Shown: positions 9,163 through 19,458 of the stretch, piece by piece
Layout of the letters: each line of letters opens with the position of its first letter
Numbering within the stretch: the stretch's first letter is position 1
NCBI RefSeq assembly: GCF_013128195.2
Contig: NZ_CP053452.2
Span: 8,246,001-8,310,000, forward strand
Direction: 5' to 3'
Origin: Frigoriglobus tundricola
GTDB taxonomy: Bacteria; Planctomycetota; Planctomycetia; Gemmatales; Gemmataceae
DNA: 64,000 bases
Notes under the pieces: generated by a model
Databases searched by the model: none
What the model was told of the DNA's origin: nothing
What the model saw: only the letters and a program-made list of their open reading frames with translations
Program-made: the position numbers and the translations under genes

Positions 9163-9591
9163 ATGGACGCTCCGTCCGCTGCGGAACTCCAAGCGAACCC
9201 GGTCGTGCAAGCCGCGCTCGCCGCTGCATGGGCCGATTCGCTTGTTGATGATGTGAGCCTTCGACACGAAGAAGGCGGTTATAATTATCTGAGCGCGGCG
9301 ACGGACGAAGTCGTTGTGCGGCGTGCCAGTCCGGGTGATCGTTGGGGTATACATCTGACCAACCCCCCTGTTCTTCCCGGCTGTGTCCTGGTGGCAACGT
9401 ACCACACACACCCAAACCTTTCGTCCGAAGGATGGTGGGTCGGACCGAGCGATTTCGACCGAGAACTGGCGACAGACTCTGGTGTTCCGTGGCTGATCGT
9501 TTCAGACGTGGGTGTGTTCGTGGCTGGTCCCGACCGGCGTGTCGGTGGGTTGAGCGGCCCTCCCGGATACCCAACTGAGAGGCACATATGA
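9163..9591 (+). CDS. Small JAMM/JAB-like metalloprotease-fold protein
   Basis: A 142-residue protein lodged four bases after the topoisomerase A subunit. It carries a JAMM-type metal signature: Glu36/Glu37 in RHEEGG, then His81 and His83 in HTHP, then Ser96 and Asp99 in SDFD, although the His-to-Ser spacing is longer than in classic members. Relatives with HTHP plus a GVPWLIV strand occur as JAB-like peptidase modules in polymorphic toxin and related conflict systems. There is no signal peptide. Its stop overlaps the start of the next small gene (ATGA), so the two are translationally coupled. The substrate is unknown: deubiquitinase-like, self-processing and toxin roles are all possible. Confidence 0.65.
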   Translation: MDAPSAAELQANPVVQAALAAAWADSLVDDVSLRHEEGGYNYLSAATDEVVVRRASPGDRWGIHLTNPPVLPGCVLVATYHTHPNLSSEGWWVGPSDFDRELATDSGVPWLIVSDVGVFVAGPDRRVGGLSGPPGYPTERHI

Positions 9592-9830
9592 CAACGGTGA
9601 TGGCCGCACCCGCGGTTACGCGCCCGCAGGCGATTGGAATTGCTGAGGCGGACGCGGTCCTGATGTACGGTAAATATCTGCACACTCTCGTTCTCGAAAT
9701 GTCTCTACACGATAACGGCTGGCACCTTGAGTACCGTCCCAGGCGGGACGGTTATCGGACCGGCGGTGGCCCGCATTACGTGATCGACGCCGAGACCGGT
9801 GCGATCGTCTCCAAAACGTACTACCAGTAA
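9588..9830 (+). CDS. Small protein, possible NTF2-fold immunity partner
   Basis: An 80-residue protein whose ATG overlaps the stop of the JAMM-like gene. The C-terminus GGGPHYVIDAETGAIVSKTYYQ-like segment (residues 59-80) resembles the ending of NTF2-fold immunity proteins, where a GG..-x-x-ID-x-x-TG-x-I/V motif closes the sheet. The rest (IGIAEADAVLMYGKYL, then NGWHLEYRPR) fits a small helix plus strands. There is no signal peptide. The tight coupling suggests it regulates or neutralises the upstream protein, but this is inference from resemblance and context. The B subunit starts 43 bases downstream. Confidence 0.55.
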   Translation: MTTVMAAPAVTRPQAIGIAEADAVLMYGKYLHTLVLEMSLHDNGWHLEYRPRRDGYRTGGGPHYVIDAETGAIVSKTYYQ

Positions 9831-9873
9831 TCGCTTCTGCAAACCACGACCACGATACGGGCACGAAGAAGCC

Positions 9874-11808
<1,935 letters not shown>

Positions 11809-11826
11809 AGGTTTTTCGAGTGGGTC

Positions 11827-11920
11827 GCTGTCTCCGACAGCGACAGCGACGGCGCGACAAAGGCGATTCGAGAACCGAATAACGACAATGGGGGTGTGAC
11901 TCGGACTGTCGGAGACAGTC
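11827..11920. terminator. Paired hairpins between convergent operons
   Basis: GCTGTC-tcc-GACAGC at 11827-11841 and GACTGTC-gga-GACAGTC at 11904-11920 are each a perfect short stem and are also related to one another. They fill the gap between the B subunit and the carotenoid operon's last gene and could stop transcription from both sides. There is no good T-tract. Confidence 0.4.
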
Positions 11921-11934
11921 GGCCATTCGAATTT

Positions 11935-12693
11935 TCACTTCGCACGGACGCACGACAACCCGCCGTCGATACTGATCACTTGGCCCGTGACCCATGTTGT
12001 GGCCGGGTCGAGTAGCCAGGCCAGGGCAGCGCCGACGTCACCCGGTTCTCCGATGCGGCCCAACGGGTGCATCGCAGTGGACGCCTTCAGGGTCGCCTCG
12101 CTCGCCGTCAACCGTTCCGCGAGCGGCGTGCGCACCAGACCCGGCGCGACGGCGTTCACGCGGATGTTGCGGGCCGCATAGGTCGCCGCGGCGGACAGGA
12201 CCAGGCCGTTAATCCCGCCCTTTGCGGCGGCGATCGCCTCGTGGTTCGCCAGCCCGATTTTCGTTGCCACCGTGGACATGAGTGCGATCGACCCGCCGCT
12301 CGGCATCGACTTGACCGCGGCGCGCAGGACGTGAAACGCGGTCAGCAGGTTCACCGCCAGCGTGTCGCCGAACTCCTTGTCACTCGTCAGGTGGGCCGGT
12401 TTCAACAGAATCGATCCGCACAGATTCGCGGCGCCGTGGATCGGACCGAGCATGGATGCGGCCTCAGCAAAAACGGCGTCCACCGCACCGGAATCGGTCG
12501 CGTTGAGGGTGCGGGTGGTGATCGAGACGTCGCCGCGGATCGCGCGCAGGTCTTCGGCCAGTCGCTCCAATTTGGCCGGGTCGCGCGCGGCGAGCACGAG
12601 CCGACACGGGCCTCGGGAAGCGAGCCGACGGCAGAGGTCGGAGCCGATCCCTCCGGACGCACCAACGATTACGAAAGCGGGGGTGTCGCTCAT
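11935..12693 (-). CDS. SDR-family protein without the catalytic tyrosine
   Basis: A 252-residue short-chain dehydrogenase/reductase. The Rossmann nucleotide motif is GASGGIG near residue 12 and the C-terminal VTGQVISIDGGLS is typical. At the active site the usual YxxxK reads IAAAK (in NHEAIAAAKGG), so the general-base tyrosine is Ile while the lysine stays, and a Ser remains in LMSTVA. Either it belongs to a non-classical SDR subfamily or it has lost dehydrogenase chemistry. It starts eight bases after the glycosyltransferase stop and is the last gene of the carotenoid operon, so a role in finishing the pigment end group is plausible but unproven. Confidence 0.85.
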   Translation of the reverse strand: MSDTPAFVIVGASGGIGSDLCRRLASRGPCRLVLAARDPAKLERLAEDLRAIRGDVSITTRTLNATDSGAVDAVFAEAASMLGPIHGAANLCGSILLKPAHLTSDKEFGDTLAVNLLTAFHVLRAAVKSMPSGGSIALMSTVATKIGLANHEAIAAAKGGINGLVLSAAATYAARNIRVNAVAPGLVRTPLAERLTASEATLKASTAMHPLGRIGEPGDVGAALAWLLDPATTWVTGQVISIDGGLSCVRAK

Positions 12694-12701
12694 GGTGGCA
12701 C

Positions 12702-13892
12702 TTACGAGGGTTGGGTGGGCGAATCGTTCGGATGCGCGCGACCCTTCCACCCGACCGGCTTGCCGATCAGGGTTCGGATCACGGCAAACCACTGAACCGC
12801 TAACAGGAGCAGGATCGCAACAGGGTGCAAAATCGCCCCGAACCACGACTGCCGGAACCGAAGGGTCGCGAACAGGCGCGGCGCGAACGTGAACACCAGC
12901 GCCGTCGCCGCGAGCGGGAACGCGAGTTCGTCCGAGGTGATCCGCGGGTCCGTTCCCGGAACGTGCGACAACTGGCGTCCGACGCTCGCCACGAGGTTCA
13001 GCAGCGGCACCACCTGCCCACAGAGCAACACCACCGTCCAGAACCCGATCTGACCCGTCGCCGCCATGCCCTCGCGGGCGTTCTTGGCGAGCCCGTACCA
13101 CACGCCCGACGCCGAACGGTACATCCGGCACGTCGCCAGGTTCGTTGCGTCACCCAGGTCCGTGACGAACCCGGCCCGGCGGTACGCTCGCGGTAGCGTA
13201 ATGCCGTCGTGGAGTGACGCCTTGACCGCCGCGTGCCCGCCGACCTTCTCGTAAGCGGTTCGCGTCGTCATGAACCACTGTCCGCACCCGGCCCCGAACG
13301 CGCTCCAGCGGAAGTGCCGCATTCCCCACAACGGAAGGAAGCAAAGCAGCAGCCAGTGAATGAGCGGGATGAGCAACTTTTCGAGGACCGTGCCCGTTAC
13401 CTGGCGCGGAAAGCCGCTGACCAGCCCCGCGCCCGAGTGGTTGAGAAACAGCGCCATTCGGGCGAGGGCTTCCGGTTGGAGGCGCACGTCGGCGTCGAGG
13501 AACGTGAGCGTCTCGAAGCGGGCACGTTTCGCGAGCTGAAAACAGGCGTGCTGCTTGCCGCACCAGCCGGCCGGGAGCGGCGGGGCACTTTCGAGCCGCA
13601 CGCGCGGGTCCTCGCGCCCGAGGGCACGGACGATATCCGCAGTGCGGTCGAGGGAGTGGTCGTCGAGGACGATCACGTCCAGTTCGACACGCGCGGACGC
13701 GAGGACGGACCGCAGGCACGCTTCGATACCGAGTTCCTCGTTGCGTGCGGGGATGAGGACGGAGATCGGCGGGACCGAGACCGTGGCACTCATCGCGGGC
13801 GGCTCGCGGAACAGAAAGCTGTTCCACAGGTAGAGCAGGGCGGGGACCGCGGCGCAGCCGAGCGCCACCCACGCGAGGACGAGGGGCGTCAC
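12702..13892 (-). CDS. CrtQ-like family 2 glycosyltransferase
   Basis: A 396-residue membrane glycosyltransferase. It has an N-terminal membrane segment (residues about 3-25), then a GT2 domain with VLIPARNEELGI, VLDDHSLDRT and LDADVRL (DxD-type metal site), the segment GWCGKQHACFQLAKRA, which parallels staphyloxanthin CrtQ (GKSHACYQ), and several C-terminal membrane helices. CrtQ transfers glucose to a carotenoid carboxylate. The GTG start overlaps the stop of the acyltransferase gene as GTGA, so an ATG-only start further upstream, inside that gene, is not needed. The desaturases and acyltransferase beside it support a glycosylated, acylated carotenoid. The sugar donor is unknown. Confidence 0.8.
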   Translation of the reverse strand: MTPLVLAWVALGCAAVPALLYLWNSFLFREPPAMSATVSVPPISVLIPARNEELGIEACLRSVLASARVELDVIVLDDHSLDRTADIVRALGREDPRVRLESAPPLPAGWCGKQHACFQLAKRARFETLTFLDADVRLQPEALARMALFLNHSGAGLVSGFPRQVTGTVLEKLLIPLIHWLLLCFLPLWGMRHFRWSAFGAGCGQWFMTTRTAYEKVGGHAAVKASLHDGITLPRAYRRAGFVTDLGDATNLATCRMYRSASGVWYGLAKNAREGMAATGQIGFWTVVLLCGQVVPLLNLVASVGRQLSHVPGTDPRITSDELAFPLAATALVFTFAPRLFATLRFRQSWFGAILHPVAILLLLAVQWFAVIRTLIGKPVGWKGRAHPNDSPTQPS

Positions 13893-14698
13893 CGTTTGTC
13901 CTCGCGCGGGGCGGTGGCGTGCGACGGGTCGAACTTCCGCCCGCGCGCCCACGCCTTCAGCCGGCGCCAGCCGTCGTACACACCGCCCACGCCGGACTTT
14001 CCCGAGAGCAGCTCCGTGAACAGGGCCGGATCGCGGCTCATCGTCTCGGCGTTCAGCCGGTCGAGATTGTGTGTGAGGGCGGTTTCGATGAGCGCGGTCC
14101 ACGCCTTGCCGCTCAGACCCGAGTAACGCGCGACCGGGAGCGGTTCACCGACGCGGACGAGCGCCTCCGGCGTCCGCTCGGTCCAGAACGTGTACTCGAG
14201 CGCGATCGGCAGCACGGTGCCCGCGGGCAGTCGCGCCGCGAGGTGTCCGACGCCGGACTGAAGCGCGAGTGGTCTTTCTCTGACGTCCGTGAACCGACCC
14301 TGTGCCGTCACCCAGAGCACGTTCCGGGGGGCGGACAGAATCGCGGCGCCGGTGCGGAGGAACTCGGCCGCACCGCGGAGGGATTTCGTGTCCACGCCTA
14401 CGAACCCGACCCGGCGGAAGAACGGGTACTGCCGCACCGCGACCGCATCAATGGCGGCGAACTGGTCGCGGTCGGCAAAAGCCCGGCTGAGCACGATCCC
14501 GATGAGCGGGTCCCACCACGCCGGGTGGTTCAGCACGACGATGAGCGGTTCGTCACCGGCCGTGAGCGGCGCGCCGGATTTCGAGAGCCGAACCGCATGG
14601 AAGTGCTTCCGCACGTACCGACAGGAGTACCGCCGGAACCCCCGAATGAGCCACGGCCAGCGGGGCGGGAGAGTGACGTCGCTCGGCATGGCACTCAC
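13889..14698 (-). CDS. Lysophospholipid-acyltransferase-like protein (CrtO-type role)
   Basis: A 269-residue PlsC-fold acyltransferase. The catalytic HX4D is in NHPAWWDP near residue 58. Further blocks are FVGVDTKSL, VTAQGRF (in the place of the EGT/R block) and LPIALEY. The GTG at 14698 overlaps the upstream stop as GTGA; an ATG three codons inside is the alternative. Placed between a carotenoid desaturase and a CrtQ-like transferase, it probably esterifies the sugar of a carotenoid glycoside with a fatty acid, the job CrtO does in staphyloxanthin synthesis. That is inferred from context, because the same fold also serves membrane phospholipid synthesis. Confidence 0.8.
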   Translation of the reverse strand: MSAMPSDVTLPPRWPWLIRGFRRYSCRYVRKHFHAVRLSKSGAPLTAGDEPLIVVLNHPAWWDPLIGIVLSRAFADRDQFAAIDAVAVRQYPFFRRVGFVGVDTKSLRGAAEFLRTGAAILSAPRNVLWVTAQGRFTDVRERPLALQSGVGHLAARLPAGTVLPIALEYTFWTERTPEALVRVGEPLPVARYSGLSGKAWTALIETALTHNLDRLNAETMSRDPALFTELLSGKSGVGGVYDGWRRLKAWARGRKFDPSHATAPREDKR

Positions 14699-16284
14699 AC
14701 CGGCACCGGTTGCGGTTTTTGCGTCGGCGGGGTCGGGTGCTCACTGCCCTTGGGCGCGATCTTGTCCCGGTCGAGCGCGTCGGCCGCGATCCACCCCGAC
14801 ATGAGCACCATCGGCATTCCGGGACCGGGGTGAGCCGCTCCGCCCGCGAGATAGAGCCCGCGCACATCGGGAGAGCGGTTCGACGGCTTGAACGCCCCGT
14901 TCCACTTGCCGTGGCTCGCCAGCCCGTAGATCGCGCCGTTCAGCACGCGGTAGCGGTCGTGGATGTCCTGCGGCGTGAGGGCCGATTCGTACACGATGCG
15001 GCTCTCGATGTCCGGCATCTGGCCCGTCGTCTTGAGCTTGTTGATGATGACGTTGCGGTACGCCGGGAGCATCCGCTCCCAGTCGTGGTGCGGACGCAGG
15101 TACGGCGCGTGAACCAGAACGTACAGCGCGTCGCCCCCCGGCGGCGCGGTCTCCGGTTCGGTGCGCGCGGTCGAGGCGAGGTAGCACGTCGGGTCCGGGG
15201 CCGGCTCGCCCCGTTTGTAGATGAAGTCGAACTCCTCGTGCGGGTCTTTCGAAAACACGAAGCCGTGGTGCAGAAGGTGGTCGTAGGACCTGTTCAGGCC
15301 CAGGTAGAGGACGACCCCGGAACAGGCCGGTTCGTACCCGCGGCGGTTCTCGAACCGTTTCGCCGCGGCCGGGGCCGCGTCCTGGAGCAGCTCGCGGTGG
15401 GTGCGGGCGCTGTCCGCGTTCGACACGACGGCCGCGAGATCGATCACCTCGCCGCTCTCGGTCTCCACACCGCACACGCGGCTCGCGCCGCCCCACGTCA
15501 GGACGCGCTTGATCCCGGTCTCCGTGCGGAACTCCACGCCCAGCTCTTCGCCCAGGGTGACGAGCGCGTCCGGCACCGCGCGCGTGCCGCCGCGCGGGTA
15601 CCAGACCCCTTCCGTCGTCTGCATGTGGGCGATCCCGCACAAGACGGCGGGCGACGATTCGGGGCAGGAGCCGACGTATTGGGTGAAGTGGTCGAGCATC
15701 TGCGCGACGCGCGGGTCCGGGACGAACTTGCGGACCGTGCTCGCGACCGACCGGCCCATGCGCATCGCCAGGACGTCGCCCATCAGTTGAGCCGAGAACC
15801 CGGTGCGCCAGTCGATCATGTCGCGGATGGAACCGATCGGCTTCCAGAAGAAGTGCCGGTCGGAGATCCGGTGCAGCCGCTCCGAAAGTGCGTGGAACCG
15901 CCGGTAGCCCGCGGCCGACGCGGGCGCGTACGCGTCCAGCGCGCCGGCCATTGCGTCCACGTTCTCGACGAGATCGAGCGAGGTGCCGTCCGTGAAGAAG
16001 CAGCGCCACTGCGGGTCCAAACGGATCAGGTCGAGGTAGTCTTCGAGCCGGCGGTCGGCCTCGGCGAAGATGCGCCGCAGCACCGACGGGACGGTGAGGA
16101 TCGTCGGCCCCATGTCGAAGCGGAAGCCGGCTCCTTCGAGGACCGCGGCCTTGCCCCCGAGCCACGCGCTCTTCTCGAACACCGTGACGGCGTACCCGCG
16201 GGCGGCCAGCACGCACGCCGCGGCCAGCCCGCCCAGTCCGCCACCGATCACGCCGACCCGATTCCGTTCCGCCGAGTGGGTCAC
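14695..16284 (-). CDS. CrtI/CrtN/CrtP-type carotenoid desaturase or oxidase
   Basis: A 529-residue FAD-dependent enzyme of the phytoene desaturase family. The dinucleotide-binding fold is at the N-terminus (VGVIGGGLGGLAAACVLA, then EK..WLGGKAA), followed by FRFDMGPTILTVPSVL. The C-terminal FAD block reads GLYLAGGAAHPGPGMPM. The GTG start at 16284 is preceded by AGGAG. Two such enzymes in one operon suggest that one desaturates a C30 (or C40) backbone and the other makes a second desaturation or oxidises the terminal methyl, as CrtN and CrtP do. The sequence alone does not say which is which. It overlaps the acyltransferase gene. Confidence 0.85.
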   Translation of the reverse strand: MTHSAERNRVGVIGGGLGGLAAACVLAARGYAVTVFEKSAWLGGKAAVLEGAGFRFDMGPTILTVPSVLRRIFAEADRRLEDYLDLIRLDPQWRCFFTDGTSLDLVENVDAMAGALDAYAPASAAGYRRFHALSERLHRISDRHFFWKPIGSIRDMIDWRTGFSAQLMGDVLAMRMGRSVASTVRKFVPDPRVAQMLDHFTQYVGSCPESSPAVLCGIAHMQTTEGVWYPRGGTRAVPDALVTLGEELGVEFRTETGIKRVLTWGGASRVCGVETESGEVIDLAAVVSNADSARTHRELLQDAAPAAAKRFENRRGYEPACSGVVLYLGLNRSYDHLLHHGFVFSKDPHEEFDFIYKRGEPAPDPTCYLASTARTEPETAPPGGDALYVLVHAPYLRPHHDWERMLPAYRNVIINKLKTTGQMPDIESRIVYESALTPQDIHDRYRVLNGAIYGLASHGKWNGAFKPSNRSPDVRGLYLAGGAAHPGPGMPMVLMSGWIAADALDRDKIAPKGSEHPTPPTQKPQPVPV

Positions 16285-16389
16285 TGAGGAGCTCCTGTGG
16301 TGATGTCTACCGTTATCGGTCCGCGCTGCGGCTGAAGAGACGGTGGGGCGGCGCAGGGCCTTGCCCACCCCGCAAAACCCGAAGTCTAC

Positions 16390-17991
16390 TCACGACACCG
16401 CGACTGGTACAGGCGACTCCGCTGCACCCGGCGTGCCGAGCCATTCCGCGTCGCGGTCGAAGTCCGAAAGGAGCAAGCGGCTCGTGATCCGGGCGGACTC
16501 GTAAATCACCGGCAGCCCGCTGCCGGGGTGCGTCCCGCCGCCGACGAGGTACACGCCGTCCAGTTCGTCGAACTTGTTCCGCGGGCGGAGGTGGAGCATC
16601 TGCCCCCAGGTGTGCGCCAGGTTGAACGTGGCCCCGCGGTACACGTTGTAGCGGCTCTCCCAGTCGGCCGGCGTCACCACCCGCTCGAACCGGATGCGCT
16701 GCTCCACCCCTCCGAGGCCGACACCCTCGAGCTTCTTCAGCAGCCTCGAGCGGAACGCCGGGGCGTCCCTCTTCCAGTCCACGTTCCCGTGCTGGTGGGT
16801 GACCGGTGCGAGCACGTACAGCGTACTCGTCCCCGCCGGCGCGAGACCGGGATCGGTGACGCACGCGTTCTGCACGTAGAACGACGGGTCGGCGGAGAGG
16901 ACGTGCCGCGCCTCGATGTCGCCGAGGTTCGTCGGGTAGTCGGCGGCGCAGTGAATGGTGTGGTGGGGCACGTCCGCGTACCGGCCCTCGACGCCGAGGT
17001 ACATCATGAACGTGGAACACGAGAACTTTTTCTTCGCGATCCGCTCGTCGGTCCACTTGCGCCGCAGGTGGTTCGGCACGAGCGTCGTCATGGCGTGGGC
17101 GAAGTCGGCGTTGATGACCAGCGCGTCGGCCCGGTGCTCGCCGCTCGGGGTCCGCACGCCGACGGCCCGGCGCCCGTCGAACAGCACCTCCTTCACCTCC
17201 TCGCCGAGCGAGAACCGCACGCCCATCTCCCGCGCGACCCGCCCCATGCCCGCGCTCACGGCCGCACACCCGCCGAGCGGGTGCCACACGCCGTACTCGT
17301 ACTCGAGGAACGACAGGATCGAGAACAGGCTCGGGCAGTTGAACGGCGACATGCCGAGGTACTTGGACTGGAACGAGAACGCCAGCCGGACGCGCTCGTC
17401 GCGAAAGTACCGCCCGAGTTCGGCGTCGAGCGACGACCACGGCTTGAGCGTGGGGAACAGCTTCATGAGCTGCCACCGCACGAGGTCGTGCCAGCCCTGG
17501 AAGGGCCGCTCGAGGCACGGCCGGAACTTCTCCATTTTGACGCGGTTGTCGTCCAGAAACCGGCGCACGTTCGGCGCGTCGGCCGGACTGATCTTCGCCA
17601 CCTCGGCTTCGAGCCGGGCGAGGTCCGGGGTGCAGTTCAGTTCGCCCCCGCCGCCGAACGCGATCCGGTACTGCGGGTCGAGCCGGACCATCGGGACCTC
17701 GGAATGGAGGTCGCGACCGATGAGTTTGAAGATGCGTTCCAGCACCCGCGGGTAGAGGAAGAACGTCGGCCCCAGGTCGAAGCGGAAGCCGTCCTCCTCG
17801 ATGGCGGAGCAGCGCCCGCCCACGTGGGTCATTCGTTCGATGACGTGAACGTCCAGGCCGGCTTTCGCCAGGAGCAGTGCCGCCGCCAGCCCACCCGGTC
17901 CCGCGCCGACGATGATGACGGAGTTGGGGCGACGGGCGGCGTACGGGGGGGCGGGGCGAGTGGGGGCGAGGTCGGAAGCCGTCGAGATCAT
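16390..17991 (-). CDS. CrtI/CrtN-type carotenoid desaturase
   Basis: A 533-residue FAD enzyme and the first gene of the carotenoid operon. It has VIIVGAGPGGLAAALLLAKA at residues about 24-43, IERMTHVGGRC, FRFDLGPTFFLYPRVLERIF and the C-terminal GVYLVGGGTHPGSGLPVI, all typical of CrtI/CrtN desaturases that remove hydrogens from a linear terpenoid such as diapophytoene or squalene-derived C30. It is a paralogue of the next gene, only 105 bases away. No phytoene or diapophytoene synthase lies in the window, so the substrate must come from elsewhere. The promoter probably lies in the 236-base gap shared with the divergent gene at 18228. Confidence 0.87.
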   Translation of the reverse strand: MISTASDLAPTRPAPPYAARRPNSVIIVGAGPGGLAAALLLAKAGLDVHVIERMTHVGGRCSAIEEDGFRFDLGPTFFLYPRVLERIFKLIGRDLHSEVPMVRLDPQYRIAFGGGGELNCTPDLARLEAEVAKISPADAPNVRRFLDDNRVKMEKFRPCLERPFQGWHDLVRWQLMKLFPTLKPWSSLDAELGRYFRDERVRLAFSFQSKYLGMSPFNCPSLFSILSFLEYEYGVWHPLGGCAAVSAGMGRVAREMGVRFSLGEEVKEVLFDGRRAVGVRTPSGEHRADALVINADFAHAMTTLVPNHLRRKWTDERIAKKKFSCSTFMMYLGVEGRYADVPHHTIHCAADYPTNLGDIEARHVLSADPSFYVQNACVTDPGLAPAGTSTLYVLAPVTHQHGNVDWKRDAPAFRSRLLKKLEGVGLGGVEQRIRFERVVTPADWESRYNVYRGATFNLAHTWGQMLHLRPRNKFDELDGVYLVGGGTHPGSGLPVIYESARITSRLLLSDFDRDAEWLGTPGAAESPVPVAVS

Positions 17992-18227
17992 GCGCGGGTC
18001 CGTGGCGAGGTGACCCGCCGGTGCGGTGCGGGTCCACGACAGTCTACCGGATTGGAGGTGTCCGCCAATCGAATAGGCGGACGGGGGGACGAATGGCCCC
18101 TCTCACGGCTACACTGTTCGACCGCAACACCTGATCAGATTCAACAAGCAAATGTTGCGCCCGCGGGCCGCAGCGGACCCCGACCGTTACGATAAGCGAC
18201 ACACCCCCACTGACCGCGGAGACGCTG

Positions 18228-19262
18228 ATGTCCGCCCCCACACTCACCCCGGCGGAAGTCCGGGCCGCGGCCGACCGTTTGCCCCGTGTCCGGCTCGCGC
18301 ACCTGCCGACCCCTATGGAAGAACTGCCCCGGTTCGCCGCCGGACTCGGCGGCGGAGTGCGCGTTTTTGTCAAGCGCGACGATTGTACCGGCCTGGTACT
18401 GGGTGGGAACAAGGCGCGGCACAACGAGTTCCTGTTCGGTGACGCGATCGCACACGGCACCGACGTGTTCGTGTGGGGCGCGCTGGTGCAGTCGAACAAC
18501 TGCCGCACCACTGCGGCGGCGTGTGCCAAATTCGGCATCGAGTGCCGGCTGTACCTCAGCCGCGCGCATCAGAAGACAATACCGCAAGGGAACCTGCTCC
18601 TCGATTACCTTGTTGGTGCCCACGTCGAGTTTACGGATGCGAAGATCGGCCCGGAACTGAACGCGCTGCTCGCTTCGAAGGCGGACGAGTTTCGCCGCGC
18701 CGGGCGGAAGCCGTACTTCTGGGACCCGCCGCGTGTGGTCCCGCTCGCGGCGGTGAGTTACACGCTCTGTATGGCCGAGATCGCCGAGCAACTGGGCGCG
18801 CTGAACGTGACGCCAGCGGGCATTTATGTGTCGTCCGCGGGCGCGACGGGGGCGGGCGTGGCGCTCGGGCACGCGCTCCTGGGGCTCACGTGCCCGGCGC
18901 GGCTGATCTGTCCGATGCCCTGGCCGTGGGACATTCCGCAGCGCATGGCCGATGACGCGAACGCCGCCGCCGAACAGATGGGGCTGCCGCACCGACTCGC
19001 GGCGACCGATCTGGACGCGGACGAATCGTACATCGCGCCGGGGTACGGGCTGCCGTCGCAGGCGGGGCAGGAGGCCATGCACCTGCTCGCGACGACGGAG
19101 GCGATCCTGACCGACCACGTCTATACCGCGAAGGCGCTCGCTGCTCTCGTCGCCGATGTGCGGGCCGGAAAGTACCGGCCCGGCTCGGCGCTGGTGTTCA
19201 TTCACACGGGAGGTGTGCCCGCGATCTTCGCCGAACCGGAGAAGGTCCTGCCGGGGATGTGA
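18228..19262 (+). CDS. D-cysteine desulfhydrase/ACC deaminase-like PLP enzyme
   Basis: A 344-residue fold-type II PLP enzyme of the D-cysteine desulfhydrase/ACC deaminase group. The PLP lysine is Lys62 in LGGNKARHNEF. The N-terminal phrase PTPMEELPRFA..VRVFVKRDD and the C-terminal FIHTGGVPAIF (phosphate and product-side loop) are family marks. It probably converts D-cysteine to pyruvate, sulfide and ammonia; the 1-aminocyclopropane-1-carboxylate activity of relatives cannot be told apart by eye. It is divergent from the carotenoid operon and apparently monocistronic, with a terminator at 19377. Confidence 0.85.
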   Translation: MSAPTLTPAEVRAAADRLPRVRLAHLPTPMEELPRFAAGLGGGVRVFVKRDDCTGLVLGGNKARHNEFLFGDAIAHGTDVFVWGALVQSNNCRTTAAACAKFGIECRLYLSRAHQKTIPQGNLLLDYLVGAHVEFTDAKIGPELNALLASKADEFRRAGRKPYFWDPPRVVPLAAVSYTLCMAEIAEQLGALNVTPAGIYVSSAGATGAGVALGHALLGLTCPARLICPMPWPWDIPQRMADDANAAAEQMGLPHRLAATDLDADESYIAPGYGLPSQAGQEAMHLLATTEAILTDHVYTAKALAALVADVRAGKYRPGSALVFIHTGGVPAIFAEPEKVLPGM

Positions 19263-19376
19263 CGTGAAGAAGCTCCCCCGCCCCGACGAGGGCCGGGCTG
19301 GTGAACCCGCTGAAACGAACCGGCCCGATTAGGTTGTCAAAGGATCCGCGCCGCCGTGTTGCCGTCTCAAGTCATA

Positions 19377-19443
19377 AGGTCGCAAGTCGTGAAGCCGAAG
19401 ACCGGAGCGAGCTGGGCCTTCGACTTTACGACTTGTGACTTTT
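19377..19443 (+). terminator. 24-bp imperfect hairpin with T-run
   Basis: The arms 19377-19400 and 19418-19441 pair over 24 positions, with four G-U-type mismatches, around a 17-base loop. They are followed directly by TTTT. It lies between the convergent PLP enzyme and sedolisin genes. Confidence 0.6.
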
Positions 19444-19458
19444 AGACCCGAGACCCGA

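Noticed and set aside
14710..16287. 525-codon plus-strand frame opposite the second desaturase
   Set aside because: Shadow frame; the minus-strand desaturase has complete FAD motifs.
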